Origin: Heliocidaris tuberculata | Taxonomy: Eukaryota; Echinodermata; Echinoidea; Camarodonta; Echinometridae | NCBI GenBank assembly: GCA_025618425.1 | Contig: CM046850.1 | Location: 22,239,907 to 22,303,906 of the forward strand | Reading direction: 5' to 3' | DNA length: 64,000 nucleotides | Shown here: one piece after another, positions 24,041 to 36,857 of the stretch | How the letters are laid out: the number at the start of each line of letters is the position of its first letter | Numbering within the stretch: position 1 is the stretch's first letter | Program-made: the position numbers and the translations under genes | The notes under the pieces: generated by a model | What the model saw: only the letters and a program-made list of their open reading frames with translations | The model's database searches: none | What the model was told of the DNA's origin: nothing

Positions 24041-24792
24041 TACTAAAATGAAAACATGTATACATGTACTATAAAGTCATGTTGTTGTTTTTTTTCAATT
24101 GTGAGGTATACATGTACATCCTAATATGGTGTTGAAAATGTAATGCATTAAAAACCATGAATACAAAATATATTTTATAGTGGCTCTTTAAAATAGAGTT
24201 TAGGGGATGAATTGCCCTCAGGCCTATCATTTAAATTTTTTTTTTTTACTATACTAGCCCTGAAAATAGTGCTTGATATAAAATCACATAAATTTAGATG
24301 CCCAACGTATAGAAACATATCAAGAGTAACTGTCAAAACGATCTGTCTTCCATAGTCAAGGGGTGTACTGAACTCGTCAAAAAACCATTTTACTACCATG
24401 TTTGACACATGAGCAATGCCAAATATGTCTACATTGTAAGGAATGTACACATGGAATGCAAGCGACAAATGCATGGAATGGAAAATCTATGATCTGTACA
24501 TCGGTGAAGTCTGTGAGTTTGATGAAAAGCAAGTAGATTTTTCACTGGTGACTGGCCAAATTTGACACAAACCATCTGGCTATGACCAGTATTATAGCCT
24601 ACACATGCCCATTATGTAGTTTTTCCTACGTCGCAGATCACTAGCAAAAAGGACGTTACAGCCATTGGCGATGCAAATGGCCATAATGGCTTTATTGCAA
24701 GCTGCCGAAAATGAGTTTGATTAACACAATGACGAGACTGTCATAGGCTTCATTGGAAACTTCTGGCAATTTCAAAATTTGTGAGAATATCA

Positions 24793-24838
24793 TAAAAACA
24801 GAAACAAAAACAAAAACAAAAACAAAAACAGAAACAGA
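24793..24838 (+). repeat. AAAAC pentamer microsatellite
   Basis: Tandem CAAAAACAAAAA units flanked by GAAAC variants. Confidence 0.9.
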
Positions 24839-25068
24839 TTTCAATTTTTCAGCAAAATCATAAATGTGTTTTTTTTCTCTATTAAAAATTTACTTGTCAG
24901 TATAGACTTAACTGATTTTGTTTCATGTCACTACAGATATCACAGAGAAATCTGAATTGGATATGTGTCACATGATGAATAAGGAAAGGAAGTCTGTCGG
25001 CCAAATTTTAGAGTCATGCTCAACACGTGATCTGTAATCATCTTAAAATGCCATCTTTCATTCAAAGA

Positions 25069-25150
25069 TACCGTCTGTTTGGAGCCAGAGGGCATCAACT
25101 CATATACTTTAACACGGAGTTAACGCCCTTCAGGCTCTCAACACACGATA
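25069..25150. repeat. 80-90 bp palindrome family member
   Basis: CCGTCTGTTTGGAGCCAGAG opens it, and TTAACGCCCTTCAGGCTCTC followed by AACACACGAT closes it. A left-arm fragment (GCTGAGAGCCAAAAAGACGT) follows near 25190, and another isolated one lies near 26929. Confidence 0.85.
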
Positions 25151-27305
25151 CAATGTACATCAACCACCAAGACTACTAAGATACTAACTGCTGAGAGCCA
25201 AAAAGACGTTAGCATTTTGTGAAAAGTACCATTCTGACATGGTTTGGAACTATTCATGTTAATTTCAATAAATCCATCCTAGAATGCATAGCAAGAAAAC
25301 ATAACTGAAAGTTTGAAGTTTTAAGAAAATTATCAATGTTTAGTATTGGCAAAAAAAAAGGGAGGAAAATGACTGTTGAATTTTCGTTAAGAGTTCTATA
25401 TTTATGGTATGATGATATAATCATAGATATATCATCATAACTGGAGAAGTAATTTCCAAGCAAATTCAACAGATGGTATTTATTGTCTACATGTGCATCC
25501 ACACACAAACTATACACTTATCTTCCTTGGAATAATTTTCAACATCTATTTTCGAAAGTAAAATCTACCTTTGAGCGATATTATGAGTCAGCATCCTTTT
25601 GGCTTTCAGTGGACGATACAAAGATCATGCAGCTCCCTTATATATCTGAACATGAATGAACGACTGGAGCAGTCAGTGCAGAGATTCAACCAGAATGAAC
25701 ATCTACAATACATACTTTAAGAGGTTTCCATGACAACATCTAACAAAGTGAATAACAAACCATCATGCTGCAATGATGCAAGCAAAGCGAGAAAGAAATT
25801 TAAAAAAAAAAAGATACGCAGGGGGAAAAACATTCTGACAAGTCACAATGGGCTCACAAAAGAACTGAAATATATATAAAAAATAAATAAAAATCATTGC
25901 AGGTTGCTGGCCAATCTATACATGGGGGAGTGAATGAATTGGGAACATTGAGAAAAGAAAAAATGTGGAGACGCGCTCCCTCTTACTGTTATCGACTGGA
26001 AGAAGAACACAAGCAACTTGGATGTCTGTTGATGGAGAGATAGGAAGGTTGATGGAGGATGGGTGAATGGAAGGGATTGATGAGATAGAGAGAAGGTAGA
26101 ATGAAGGAGAGATAGGGAGGAAATAAGAACGGGTTGGGATTGAATCATTGATTATCAACAAAAAAGAGAATTATGAATGGAAAGAAAAATTTATGAAAAG
26201 TTGATGGATGATGAAGAATGAATGATGAAGTGGATGAGTAATAATTGGATAAAAGTACATGTCATAAATGATTTTAGGACCAGGGAATGGATGGATGAAA
26301 AATGTCAATGTTTGAGAAAGAGATAAGAAAAGAAGAAGACATTTGAGGATAGAAAGAGGAAAAGATGCATGTGGTTATGAAGTATGAAATAGGAGGGACA
26401 TGTTGCATGTGATTTATTAATACATGAATTCAATTTAGGAGAAAAAAAATGATGTATTGTAAACAGGTGTAATAGTAATCATCAATTTTTAGTATAGGAA
26501 GGGGGGGGGGGTGTAGGACAGTTCAGGAATCATAGGAGAAATGGGGATTGGGGAAAAAGGTACAAAGGTTTAAGAGGGTTGGGTGGGAGAGAATTGTAAT
26601 GAGAGAAACGGAATAAAAAACATGGGTTAGTGGAATCAGAACTGTCATGAATGCCTGGTTTATAATTACTGCAGAGCTTTGTGTATAATCATTTATTCAT
26701 ATACAAATAATATTAAATCAAGAAATGAACTCTGAAACTGAAAACAATGACCCCCACAAGAATCCAGGATTTTTCTTTTAAAAAATACATGTATGGTAAT
26801 CTTTATTTTTTTTAAAAAATTTTTCTGATGGATCAATCATACATGTATATACTATGGATGAAAAGATTACATGCAGGTAATCTTTCATCTGCAAATGACG
26901 GAAAAATGGTACATGTATAAATTTGTCTGTTAAGAGCCAAAAGGACGTAAACTCATTTATTCTACACAGATAATTAAAATCCATTCATGTCACACTCATA
27001 TTATTCAGAGGTGTAATGGCGTAGTATGGGTCCAAGTACCGAGGGGGCACTGTTATTATGAGGAGGGGGCATCCAAGAAATGTAAGAAATGAAAACAAGG
27101 CCATCAAACAGGAAAGGGTGTCCTTTGCCTTTTTTGTTTCATATTCCTTCACCCTCTCCCTTTCGTTCTTGTTCTCTCCATTTCTTTTAATTTTTCATTC
27201 GATTGGAAGCATGTGCTCTCCTGCAGTTACGCCACTGCTCATATTTGTACATATACCAAGAAGGTACTACATGTAGGCTTGCCTAGTACCTCCTTGCATA
27301 TACAT

Positions 27306-27930
27306 GTACTAGGTGTTAAAAAAAACCAGTGGACACTTTTGATCGTTAATAACTGAGCAATTATACGTCATATCAGACTGATGTTTTTACATTGTAGAGT
27401 TGAAGGATGTAAAATTTATTGGAAGCAAGTTTCATGACATTTCTCAGAATACTTTTCGGCAAATATTGCTCTGAATATTTAATCATATTTTCACTTTTTG
27501 AAAAATCAGAGCCACAAAATCTGTGTGTATCTGTAATTAATTCAGAATACAACAATCGCCATTGTGTATTGCAGCTGAAATTCCAGAACACCTTTTTAAC
27601 CCAGAGTCATGAATCATTTATGACACTGGACAGCAAAAGGTTGGCAGAATTGACAGCTGCAACACACAAAGGCGATTGTTGTGTTCTGAATTAATTACTG
27701 ATACACATATATTTTGTGGCCTTGATGTTTTAAAAAGTGAAAAATCTACTTAATCATTCAGAACAATATTTTAAGAAAAGTTTTCAAAGAAATGTAATAA
27801 AACTTGCTTCCAATAAATTTACATCCTTCGACTTAACAATGTAAAAATCTCAGTCTGATATGAGGTATAATTCTTGAGGTATTAACGATCAAAAGTGTCC
27901 ACTGTTTTTTTTTTTTTAAACACCTAGTAC
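27306..27930. mobile_element. Long foldback element with CTAGGTG ends, TA-flanked
   Basis: The left end TACTAGGTGTTAAAAAAAAC and right end AAACACCTAGTA are mirror images. Arms pair over roughly 280 bp (GTGGACACTTTTGATCGTTA against AACGATCAAAAGTGTCCACT, and GCAAGTTTCATGACATTTCT against a diverged partner). TA lies on both sides of CTAGGTG. A classic foldback MITE with no transposase. Confidence 0.92.
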
Positions 27931-28429
27931 CATACAGCAAACTAACATACAAAATGTTATAGGCACATACATGTATGCAGTCCACCCTTGAAATGAAAGT
28001 ACAAAGAGGGTGCAAAATCATTATAACATATTACAATATTTGTATCCTATTAAGAAAAAGAAGATAATCACTAGAAATTTGTCATTGAGAAATGAGAGGG
28101 GTGTCATTCCTGCAAACACTGTTTTGACCTCCATTTTAGTGTAATGTAGGACACAAACTACTTTTAGAAGGCATCTTTAATCCAATAGCAGACACCATTA
28201 ATCCGATCCCAATTACTCATCAAGGCCATTTAAACATTCATATCTAATTAGCATCAACACAAAGACAGTGATTGGAGAATGACTTGAATAGAATGATATA
28301 CATGTAATTGGGCTAATAGTTTTTCCTTTTAGTACGGGCTATGCTAGTCTGAAACTCTGAATCCCAGACCAGTTACTTGACTGTTTGCACATGGAGGGCA
28401 CAGCTATGGGGTGAGACACCCCCTCAATA

Positions 28430-28715
28430 AAAAAAAATTATGTCAGCACTTTAAAAAAAAATTCAGTCTTGTCTACAAACAAGAAATAATAATCAATTAA
28501 TTTTCTTTCTTTTGCCTGTAGAAATAACATTTTCAAGCTTGACAGCAGATTTGATTCAACAAGCCCCTTTAATAAAAAGATTTTATGTCAGCACTTTTAA
28601 AAGAAAATTCAGTCTTGTCTAAAAACAGGAAATAATAATAAATTAATTTTCTTTCTTTATGCTTGTAGAAATAACGTTTTCAAGCTTGACAGCAGATTAG
28701 ATTTGACAACCCCTC
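28430..28715. repeat. Two tandem copies of an about 140 bp unit
   Basis: TTATGTCAGCACTTT, ATTCAGTCTTGTCTA and CAAGCTTGACAGCAGATT recur in the same order at 28438-28550 and 28583-28700. The copies differ by a few substitutions. Confidence 0.9.
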
Positions 28716-28858
28716 TTTCAAATGATCTAACACCCCCATACATTTTCTTTTCAAACAACAATCCCAGCAACAACAACAAAATGAATATATAAAGAAATAA
28801 CAGGAACAGAAAAATATCTAGGAATTGCCCTTGCGTGAACATCAAAACAAAAGGGTAA

Positions 28859-29119
28859 TTAACCCTTTCCATGCCACCAGATTTTTGAGCAATTGTGAAA
28901 AATAAATTTTCAAGCGTTAACTATTAACTTTCAATAAGTTTTTTTCTTGAGCAAACTGGGTGCAGATACATGTATATTGCATAGGAATAAACATTATATT
29001 GAAGGCACAGGTTTCTGTATGATGAAGAATTTTCAAGCCATTCTAATAAAGCCTAAACAAAATATTCAACACTCATACATTTGGGCGGGATTTGCCGCCC
29101 ACGGCATGGTAGGGGTTAA
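28859..29119. mobile_element. Short TTAA-flanked MITE, GCCACC type
   Basis: TTAA then CCCTTTCCATGCCACC on the left; CACGGCATGGTAGGGG then TTAA on the right (29116-29119). About 253 bp inside. Related relics lie at 33876-34124 and near 52175. Confidence 0.75.
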
Positions 29120-29154
29120 GAATGTACTCTAAGTGTGAAGAGAATAACATGGAT

Positions 29155-29625
29155 TTGCCAAGAGCCAGAAGGGTTCGTTTAACCCTTTCAAGACAATTGA
29201 CCACATTTTGTGGAATTGGCTCAATAACTTTTGATTCAGAGCTCGGAAAAAATATACCAGATGCATGAGTAGAGAGAGCAAAAATTTCTGCGCACGTTAT
29301 GCCCATTTTTGTTGCATGACCATATTGTGTTTGATGCCAGGAACTTTTAAATTGAGAATAAGAATTAAAATCCTTAAATTGGCGATACATTAAGTGGTTC
29401 AAAGTCATTGTTTTTTAAAATCAAAATCGGCAATATTTGCAACTATTCGACAAAATTCCTGTCCATGTATATTGCTTTGAAAGACATTGTACCTTATCCA
29501 AAGCATGTAGCAAGAAAAGAAAAATACCATTGTTGCCAATTTGAAGAACAAAATGCGATCAATTTAGCCCTTAAATAATTCCTGTCCTGAAAGGGTTAAT
29601 ACATGCCCTTTTGGCTCCCAAGAAA
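29155..29625. repeat. Palindrome family member split by a TTAA element
   Basis: AAGAGCCAGAAGGGTTCG with TTTAA on the left of the piggyBac-like copy B, and TTAATACATGCCCTTTTGGC followed by TCCCAAG on its right, are the two halves of one 80-90 bp palindrome. Removing copy B restores one TTAA in the middle of the hairpin. Confidence 0.75.
29179..29599 (+). mobile_element. piggyBac-like MITE, copy B, flanked by TTAA
   Basis: TTAA (29179-29182) then CCCTTTCAAGACA; the end reads TGTCCTGAAAGGG then TTAA (29596-29599). Colinear with copy A at 11954. The insertion point is the TTAA inside a member of the palindrome family. A minus-strand frame of 111 codons overlaps it and is not a gene. Confidence 0.88.
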
Positions 29626-30063
29626 CATAATTGTACACGTACATGTACATGTATGCAGGCAACCGTCTTCTTTTCTGTGCATCCTCTTCCCACCTTCTGG
29701 CCATTAAAGACTCTAGTCAGGATGTCATTCAAACCGTCTAATGCGTTGTAATTGGGCGAACAAACAAGAAAACGCAAGCCTATAACGCAATTACAATCTA
29801 CACAAACAGCCATTACTGACAGTTAGGTGCAACTACTAGTATTATCGCATCGTTAAATGCAATTGATCACGGATGCATTCTCTGTGTAATAGAAGAGACG
29901 CAAATAGCAAACACTGATTACAACTTGCATTCTCCTACAAATTGGAAGATTATTAAACAGGTGAATTGTTTATCAACTTCGATTAAGATGTGGAAAAAAA
30001 ATTATAATTATACATCTAAAAGTTTTAAGAAAAATGTTAGAATTATGGTTTGAATTAAAGGCT

Positions 30064-30282
30064 TGATTTTTTTTTCTTCACTTGACTGCTAAGAAAGCAT
30101 GTGCATGCTTGTAAGTAAGCAACCAAGGGACCAACAGCTTTAAGTCTTCTCCAAGGGACTTGGTAATGAGGATTAATGCCTTACCAAAGGGCACTAACTA
30201 GTGTGTCCTCTTGGTTTTGAACCTGGGTCCTCCCAGTTATGAGAACACTGCTCTAACACTGAGCCATTGCACCTCCTCATGA
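30064..30282 (-). mobile_element. tRNA-derived SINE
   Basis: Read on the minus strand, the head is tRNA-like: GAGGAGGTGCAATGGCTCAG with TGTTAGAGCA (A box, about 30266-30249), then GGTTCAAAACC (B box, 30223-30213), spaced as in a polymerase III internal promoter. A roughly 140 bp unrelated body follows (ACTAGTTAGTGCCCTTTGGT and onward) and it ends in an A-rich tail at about 30078-30066. It is not a functional tRNA because the acceptor stem and T-loop are not intact. Confidence 0.7.
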
Positions 30283-31064
30283 GCCAATTGAATTGAATTG
30301 CATTCATTTATTTACAAGAAGACTGCTTTTCAGTAGTAAAATTAAGTCGGTGCAAGCAAAGTAAAACAAAATTACACTAACAACAGTAAGGGAAAATTTT
30401 TTTTTTTAAAGAATTCTGTTTGCATCACGGTAAGAGTAACAATAAAATCATACTTATCATCATAATTACATGTAGACGAGTGATTTCAAAGCAATTAAAC
30501 AACACCATTAGTGCTATGAAGCTATCCATGTAATCTACATCTATAGGCTTTCTAAAAGGAAATTAGATGTTAAAAACTTTCAGAATGTTTCAAACTTTCA
30601 AGGCTTTCAAGGCTTTCCCTTCACATCCAAACAACATTTACTTTCATTTACTGCAAATCCAGCTTGCTTAAAATAGGCCTATTCATTCTTTTGAATATGA
30701 TTGATAATAACTTAATGTTGCTTTTAACACCTCTATCCTTTTCCATTAAGTCAATGACCCATTCAAGAAGATCTATTCATGAATTGAAATTAAACTTTCT
30801 CCCCACCATCTAAAGAAACAATGAGGGTTTAACAAATATCTCTCTGAAAAAAAAAAAAGCTTTTGCAAAATTATATTTAAGCATCTTAATTGAATACTGA
30901 ATGCATAATTTTGTCATCATATGTCTATCTAATGGTGCCAGAAGCTCGCATCATTGCATGCTTGTACCGGTCTGTCAGGCTATTTTCAGCGGAAAACATT
31001 TCAACCGTAGCCGACCGATTATGACTCACTGTATTGTGTATTAGGGTTGGAGGTGGAGAGAGAG

Positions 31065-31071
31065 AGAGAGT
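31065..31071. repeat. Short GA run
   Basis: Part of a small GAGAGAGAGA stretch around 31056-31071, one of several minor dinucleotide runs (also 5665-5682). Confidence 0.6.
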
Positions 31072-31261
31072 CGAAATACCCCTTCCAATATTGCCATATC
31101 CGTTCCTGATGTAATTAAAGGGGGCGTAGACTCTTTCCTCTCCAACTTCTTGTTTTGTTTTTGACGTCTCTGAGACACTTAACCTTTGGGGAAATGAAGC
31201 TAAGTTTTATTGAAGGCGTGAGTAATAGCACATATTTCTTTCGTCAAAACAATAACAAGAT

Positions 31262-31342
31262 AACGTCTGTTTAGGGCCAGGAGGGCGTTAACTCTACGTA
31301 AAATTTACGAATTAACGCCTATCTGGCTCTCAGCACAACATA
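31262..31342. repeat. 80-90 bp palindrome family member
   Basis: ACGTCTGTTTAGGGCCAGGA opens the left arm and ATTAACGCCTATCTGGCTCT the right arm. CpGs are retained in both arms, which suggests a younger copy. Confidence 0.85.
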
Positions 31343-31629
31343 AGACAAAATACAAGACAGGTTTTAAAATAAGTTGCGTAAAACAGGAAATGATGCTCAA
31401 CAGGAGTTTGAAGTATAGACGGGGTGATAGACATACTAAGACAAAACATTGATCATTGTGATCATAGAAAATCTGTTGACTGGCAGTTATCTAAATCAAG
31501 GGTGAAGAGTACGGATAAATAATTCAATGCTTCTAGGAAGGCCACGATAAAAGAGAGGGGAAAGAAAAAGAGGAATAGGAAATGGACTAAAAAAATACGG
31601 ACTGTAGATGTATACTACGGTCTGCATCT

Positions 31630-31772
31630 GGGGGACGTTTCATGAAAGGACTTGTCAGATATTTTATCCGACAAATTTGCTCTCAGCCAATCAGATGCAA
31701 GGATTTCAGTAGCTTATAACAGTTGTCGGATGAAATATCCGACAATTTCCTTTCATTAAACGCTCCCCAGAT
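31630..31772 (-). repeat. Dispersed TTCATGAAAC repeat, copy 3
   Basis: Contains CTCTCAGCCAATCAGATGCA, the reverse complement of the family core, with GACGTTTCATGAAAGG and TTTCATTAAACGCTCC ends that mirror each other. Confidence 0.8.
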
Positions 31773-31826
31773 CAATGCAATGGGTTGCTTTCAACCAGAC
31801 TACTTTTCAAAAGCTGTGTTAAACCT

Positions 31827-31976
31827 GGGCCCTGTTTCATAAAACTTGTGATCAATAACAAGTTACAATAATTGTTATAAGCTACTGAAATCCTTGAATC
31901 TGATTGGCTGAGAGTGAATTTGCCATAGAAATGAGGCAGTTGTCTTTGATAACAAGTTTTATGAAATGGGGGTCCT
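31827..31976 (+). repeat. Dispersed TTCATGAAAC repeat, copy 4
   Basis: GGGCCCTGTTTCATAAAACT through GTTTTATGAAATGGGGGTCC, with the core TGATTGGCTGAGAG. It lies about 55 bp from copy 3 in opposite orientation. Confidence 0.85.
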
Positions 31977-32555
31977 GATGTACAAATTCAGCTTACATGT
32001 TGTTTACAGGGACCTATTACCCAAACTTAGTTCTGTACATGTACATGTACATTTGAAATCCTATGATATCCTATGAAGATAATACTCCGAGTTTAAACAC
32101 CCAAACTGTGTTCCAAAGAAATTTAGGCCGGCATGTTACGAACTGAGCACATAAAACTTCTCTGTTTCATTAGTTGACTACAAAATGTACAGGAACAAAA
32201 TAACTAAGCCTCCTATTTCTTTTGTAAACACTGGCCTCCACCCAGCCAATCTATCCCAGACGAAAACAGCTTGTCTCGTTTACAATCTAATTACCTCAAT
32301 CTCTATTGGATTGCACAATAGGGATTTAATCTGATCAATAACAAGCTTTTCTGTCCTCCCCTTGAATGCCATTAACACTTAGAGCTAACCATCTCCTCCC
32401 AATCAACAAATCAATAATTAGTCTTTTATAGTCTGCTACGGATCAATCTGTACATGTATATATACATATACATGTGTAGACCTATACCTTCTGAATCAAT
32501 AAACAGACACACAAAGTTACTGGGGATGTAGAATTTATTTTATGTAACATTTTAA

Positions 32556-32945
32556 ATAAAGATAAAGTGAGTTCTGGTCATGAGATTGAATTGTGAAAGA
32601 AACTGTCACAAAGCAATTGGAGAAGGTTGATTATAAAGTACATAAGAACTGGTGAATGCTGTGAGGTTTTGTAATTACCAAAAAGGAGAAGAAATTGACT
32701 CAATCCTGCTGAGAGCCTGAGAGTCACACGCACTGCACACGCAAATGTGTATACGGGACTACGCACAAATGTTAAGCCCGAATATTTCAGCTGTTTCTTG
32801 TCATATTTTGAATGTGAGGGCATTTGAAGAGAAATCTTTTCCAGGGGACATTTCTACTATAATCTTCCAATCCAATACAATGAGAATGAAAAAGCTAAAA
32901 AATAATTTTTTCAATTTTCCCCAGAGCTCGACCTTCTTTTTTAAA
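32556..32945. mobile_element. GAGTTCTGG foldback family, copy 1
   Basis: The left end AAAGATAAAGTGAGTTCTGG mirrors the right CCCAGAGCTCGACCTTCT. The interior TCAATCCTGCTGAGAG, ATGTTAAGCCCGAATATTTC and GGGGACATTTCTACTAT are shared, reverse-complemented, with the copy at 42147. Confidence 0.8.
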
Positions 32946-33875
32946 GCATTTTCAACTTTGCACAATTCTGTAGCACTGATCCATATGGGACATTTATAAT
33001 TTACCATCATCACAGAGCATAAAGAAACTACCATAGCAATAATGGAAAACGTGTCTTCGAGTAGACAATGTACTTTTGATGATCCATGACACAGAAATCT
33101 CCAATAAATATCAAACAATAAATTATCATGGTTTGGGTCACTTTAGAGATTCTACTGCAGTAAGTTTGACGATATGAAGTTGCATTATTTTGATCAGATT
33201 CAAAGCATTTTTATGTACAGTGCAGAGTGGAGAACTTCTACAACTAAATGGAATTTCCATTTGTCGTTCACCTTGAAACATAATCCACAATTCCCCCAAT
33301 TGGAAAAAGCAATTTATTAAAAAGGTAGATCATTACCCCTACATAAATATAACTCACCTTAGATTTTCACTGCACTCACACAAGCAACAAAAACGTTGGA
33401 TTAAACTCGGAGCTTGAGTTGCTAGGGGCAACATACACAGGGGCCTGGCTTGAGCCCAAGTCATTACCCTCTGCAGCGGTCATGACCTTTGATCTTGAGG
33501 GGTTAACTGTTTAACCTCTAATCATGTAGAGCTAGAAATAGGACACCCTCCTTTGTAAACTTGACCTGTACCTCATAAAGAGGGAGTGAAGGGCATATAA
33601 AAGGGGCTCATGGGGTGCCGAGCTGTACCCCATGCTAAGACAAATCTACATCTAATTTAAATCTACAGGTGAATAAAAGTACTGTACACATAGGCCAACA
33701 TGGCAGTAACTTCTAATGTGGAAACTGGTAGTAGATGTACATGTATGCATATTAGAAGTCCTGGTGGCTTTTATCTTGCTTACATGCTTCTCTTTATTCA
33801 TTCTCCAAGATGAATCACAATCCTGAATTCAAGCAAGCAATATCCCAAAATTTTGTGCTGCAAAAATGGTCATCA

Positions 33876-34124
33876 TTAAACCCTTCTGTACCATGAGCGG
33901 CAAATCCAGCCAAAAACTGCAATACCGAACCTGATGTTTAGACTAAGAATAGTTTGTTTTTTCGTCCAGAAGCTGAAATATTTAACCATGTTCTGAATAT
34001 TGTTCGCATGGAAGATATATTATGCCCAATCCAACAATCAAATAAAGAAAGAAAGTTCAGAAATTTCCTCTTGAATGTTCATTTACAAGAAAATTTGTAA
34101 ACACAATGGCAAAGAAGGGGTTAA
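33876..34124. mobile_element. Short TTAA-flanked MITE relic
   Basis: TTAA then ACCCTTCTGTACCATGAGC on the left; AATGGCAAAGAAGGGG then TTAA on the right. Size and ends resemble the GCCACC-type element at 28859. Confidence 0.6.
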
Positions 34125-35274
34125 CGAATTGCACAAGTTTTCAGGAAGCAAATTTTGGTTTTGTGGTCTGGTGTTGTCACTGTGACTTCATAGTGATATA
34201 CAAAGACTTGCATCTCCGAGATAACAGACAGCTCGGCAGGTCATCATATTGAGTACATGGGGTGAAAATGTGAGTCAGCTCGCCAAGGGGACTCTCCATC
34301 GGAAGTGCTTCCTTACAGTGCTTGAAAACCAACAAGCCTTCAGCACCGCAGGCAACATATACAGCAGCCTGCCAAACAGGGGGATGGACTTTTGCCCACT
34401 CTCGGTGCCAAAATTTCAAACTGCTTCTGTACATGAAGCACCCTAGCTTTGACTTGCCTAAGTGATTTCATACAGCCCTTTCAGCCACACAGCTACACAA
34501 ATGAGTAATTTGAAAGAGGTATACAATTTTCAGTATACATGTACACGTGGATCACTGAATCTCGAGCAGCCTAAATCGGGGCCTGACACTAACTGGTGCC
34601 CAGGACACATGGGCGCCAAAATCTAGGTCTGAACCCCCCAAATTTTGACATAGGGCTTAATGCATCCAGACCCTGAAATTTACATCTGGATCCCCCTCCC
34701 TCTCCCCCCCCCCCCCCACAAAACTTAGTGTGCAGCCTTGGCGAAATGCTCAGAAACATTTCATACTGCAGCTGAGCCACTTCTAAAGCAGCCCAAACCA
34801 CCTCCTAGAGCACTGCAGAACTTTAGGGCACCATAATAAACAAAAATTTGATCCTTTTATACTAACATACCTCTGAAGCACCCTAACTTTCAGCATTAAA
34901 AAGGGTTAATAAATGAAGAAAGAGAGCAATATAGAAAAGGAATAGGCTATGAAAGAGACAGGTAAGGGATAGGAAAGTGATTTCAGACTCAGAGATAAGG
35001 ATGGGGAAGGGTATAGCGATATGTTACCAAATATAGAGGAAGTGAGGTTTTCATGATGTGTTAACAAATGCATTCGAGTCACATCACACAGGGCACTTTT
35101 GAATTATAGATCACATATCCTCGAAAGTAGGCTCCTCATGGACAGACCGCGGAGAATTCCTGCATCATTCACACGAACACATCTTCTAGAATTTTGAAAA
35201 TAGCAGAAAATTTCCTTATACCGATCGCAGTTGAGGAGTCATCAATGCCTACATCCATTACTGATATCTTAGCA

Positions 35275-35480
35275 AACTTGTGTCAACTTTGTGCAAGGAG
35301 TAGGTTAAACAAAATTTTGTTTCCGCTCTCCACCCAGGGGTAGTAAATAGGTACCTGGGAGGAAGGAACTCCTTAGAATGCTGTGAGCACTGAAATTGGT
35401 AGCCGAGCTAAACCTGGGGTGATATTGGAGTGCCAAACATGTATAAGCACCTTGCGAAGTGGATATACGAGCACAATACA
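35275..35480 (+). repeat. Possible SINE or SINE-body fragment
   Basis: CCGCTCTCCACCCAGGGGTA with AATAGGTACCTGGGAGGA and AAGCACCTTGCGAAG resemble, from memory, a widespread deuterostome interspersed repeat. No second copy in this window and no clear internal promoter, so the call is weak. Confidence 0.3.
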
Positions 35481-35796
35481 AGAAGCCAATATATATATCA
35501 CTTTACCGTCACGTAAATGTTCCTCCCAAGCTAGACAATTCTGATGCTGATGTAGTAATATCCACACAAAATAACACGCTTATGTCAGGCTTCGTTCGTA
35601 CATGTAAGCACCAAATATTGAGAAGGGGGGGGGGGGGTCTAGCCCGAGGGTCTACTTGGGGTTGCAGCCTTGTTTGGAACTTGAAGCATGTACGAAAACA
35701 TAGAGCATTATCCAAATTACACAAGTTTGAACCATGCATGGCCAACATAAACACGACAGGCCTATACACATGGAAGAAGATAGGCCTTGTATTACC

Positions 35797-36272
35797 GAGG
35801 AACCTTGTTATAAAAAACACACTACAAACTCACTTGATAACAAGGCAATTTCACAGGTCCTATTTCCCAGTTTTCTTACTTTTTAGCCCTGATATAACAG
35901 GATTTTAAAGTGACAGTAAATTAAAGCTCCTAATGGCGCTATCTTTCAACAGGATTTGAAAAGTGTCTGTGCCGCTCATTTTCCCATCATGCCCCATTCT
36001 AGATTATAGAAGCTTAGAATGTATCTGTAAGCAATTTTCCACATGTGCTAAGTCAAAAATAACAGTTTGAAATATAAAATGTGAATATTTTACAAACAGC
36101 TGTTTGTCGAAATTCAAAATGAAATGCAATTAATTTTCAAATTATAATCTCAATTTAGCAGTTATTGTAAGATGGCGCTGTTCAAGTTTTGCCAATTTAA
36201 TGCTATTTTAATATACTGTAACAGGGAATCTCCTTGGTCCCAAGAAACTTGTTTTAACAGGGTTCCACTGTA
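35797..36272. mobile_element. Diverged foldback with GGAACC ends
   Basis: GAGGAACCTTGTTATAAAAA on the left and TTGTTTTAACAGGGTTCCAC on the right are imperfect mirror images. Inner parts pair weakly (TAATGGCGCTATCTTT against AAGATGGCGCTGTT). Confidence 0.5.
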
Positions 36273-36835
36273 CATTTGTGTATGTGGTATACATTTTGTA
36301 AATGTGGCGGTTAGACTTGTAAGTCGAAAAGAACGCTTCTCGCAGGCAGATCGTGCCTTGCTTTGAACTCCAGCCGAGATTAATGACGTATCGGCTTGCT
36401 CCTTGCATCCTTTCATCAATTTCCTGTACAGTGCGGTAAAAGCAAGTGAGCTGCTTCGGCAGTTTCACAAAGATGGGGGGGGGGCATATTTTGTTCATCT
36501 ACAGGTACAGGAGAGTGGGGGAAGGGACTGAAATAATGTAGCTTAGCGAAACGTCGTGGCGCGTAAAATCGGGGGAAAGACGCATGACAAAATTATTCAA
36601 AATCAAAATTTTATTTTATAGAGGCAGAACCAAAATAATATGATGTAGAATTATTATTTACCTCTTTGAACACTTTTAAGCAAAATGATATGAAAACTTT
36701 TTTTCCAGATACTTGTATGTCTGATTCTAATTTTAACAACACAGACAAAAGTAGCAATTTTTTTTTTTCCTTCCTAAAGCGCATAGAGACATTCTCACGT
36801 AATGTGTTATGCGCCATTTGTACAAGAATAGTTTT

Positions 36836-36857
36836 TTATTATTATTATTATTATTAA
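36836..36857 (+). repeat. TTA trinucleotide microsatellite
   Basis: Seven tandem TTA units. Confidence 0.9.

Noticed and set aside
27419..27694. 91-codon frame on plus and 72-codon frame on minus
   Set aside because: Both lie within the arms of a 625 bp foldback element and arise from its inverted sequence.
29073..29408. 111-codon minus-strand frame
   Set aside because: It spans the ends of two different MITEs and intervening sequence. No domain recognised.
30213..30280. Possible tRNA gene
   Set aside because: A and B boxes are present, but stems do not pair as a tRNA and a SINE body with an A-rich tail follows.
35459..35908. 149-codon plus-strand frame
   Set aside because: It runs through a poly-G run and into a foldback repeat. 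The peptide shows no domain and mixes unrelated repeat sequence.
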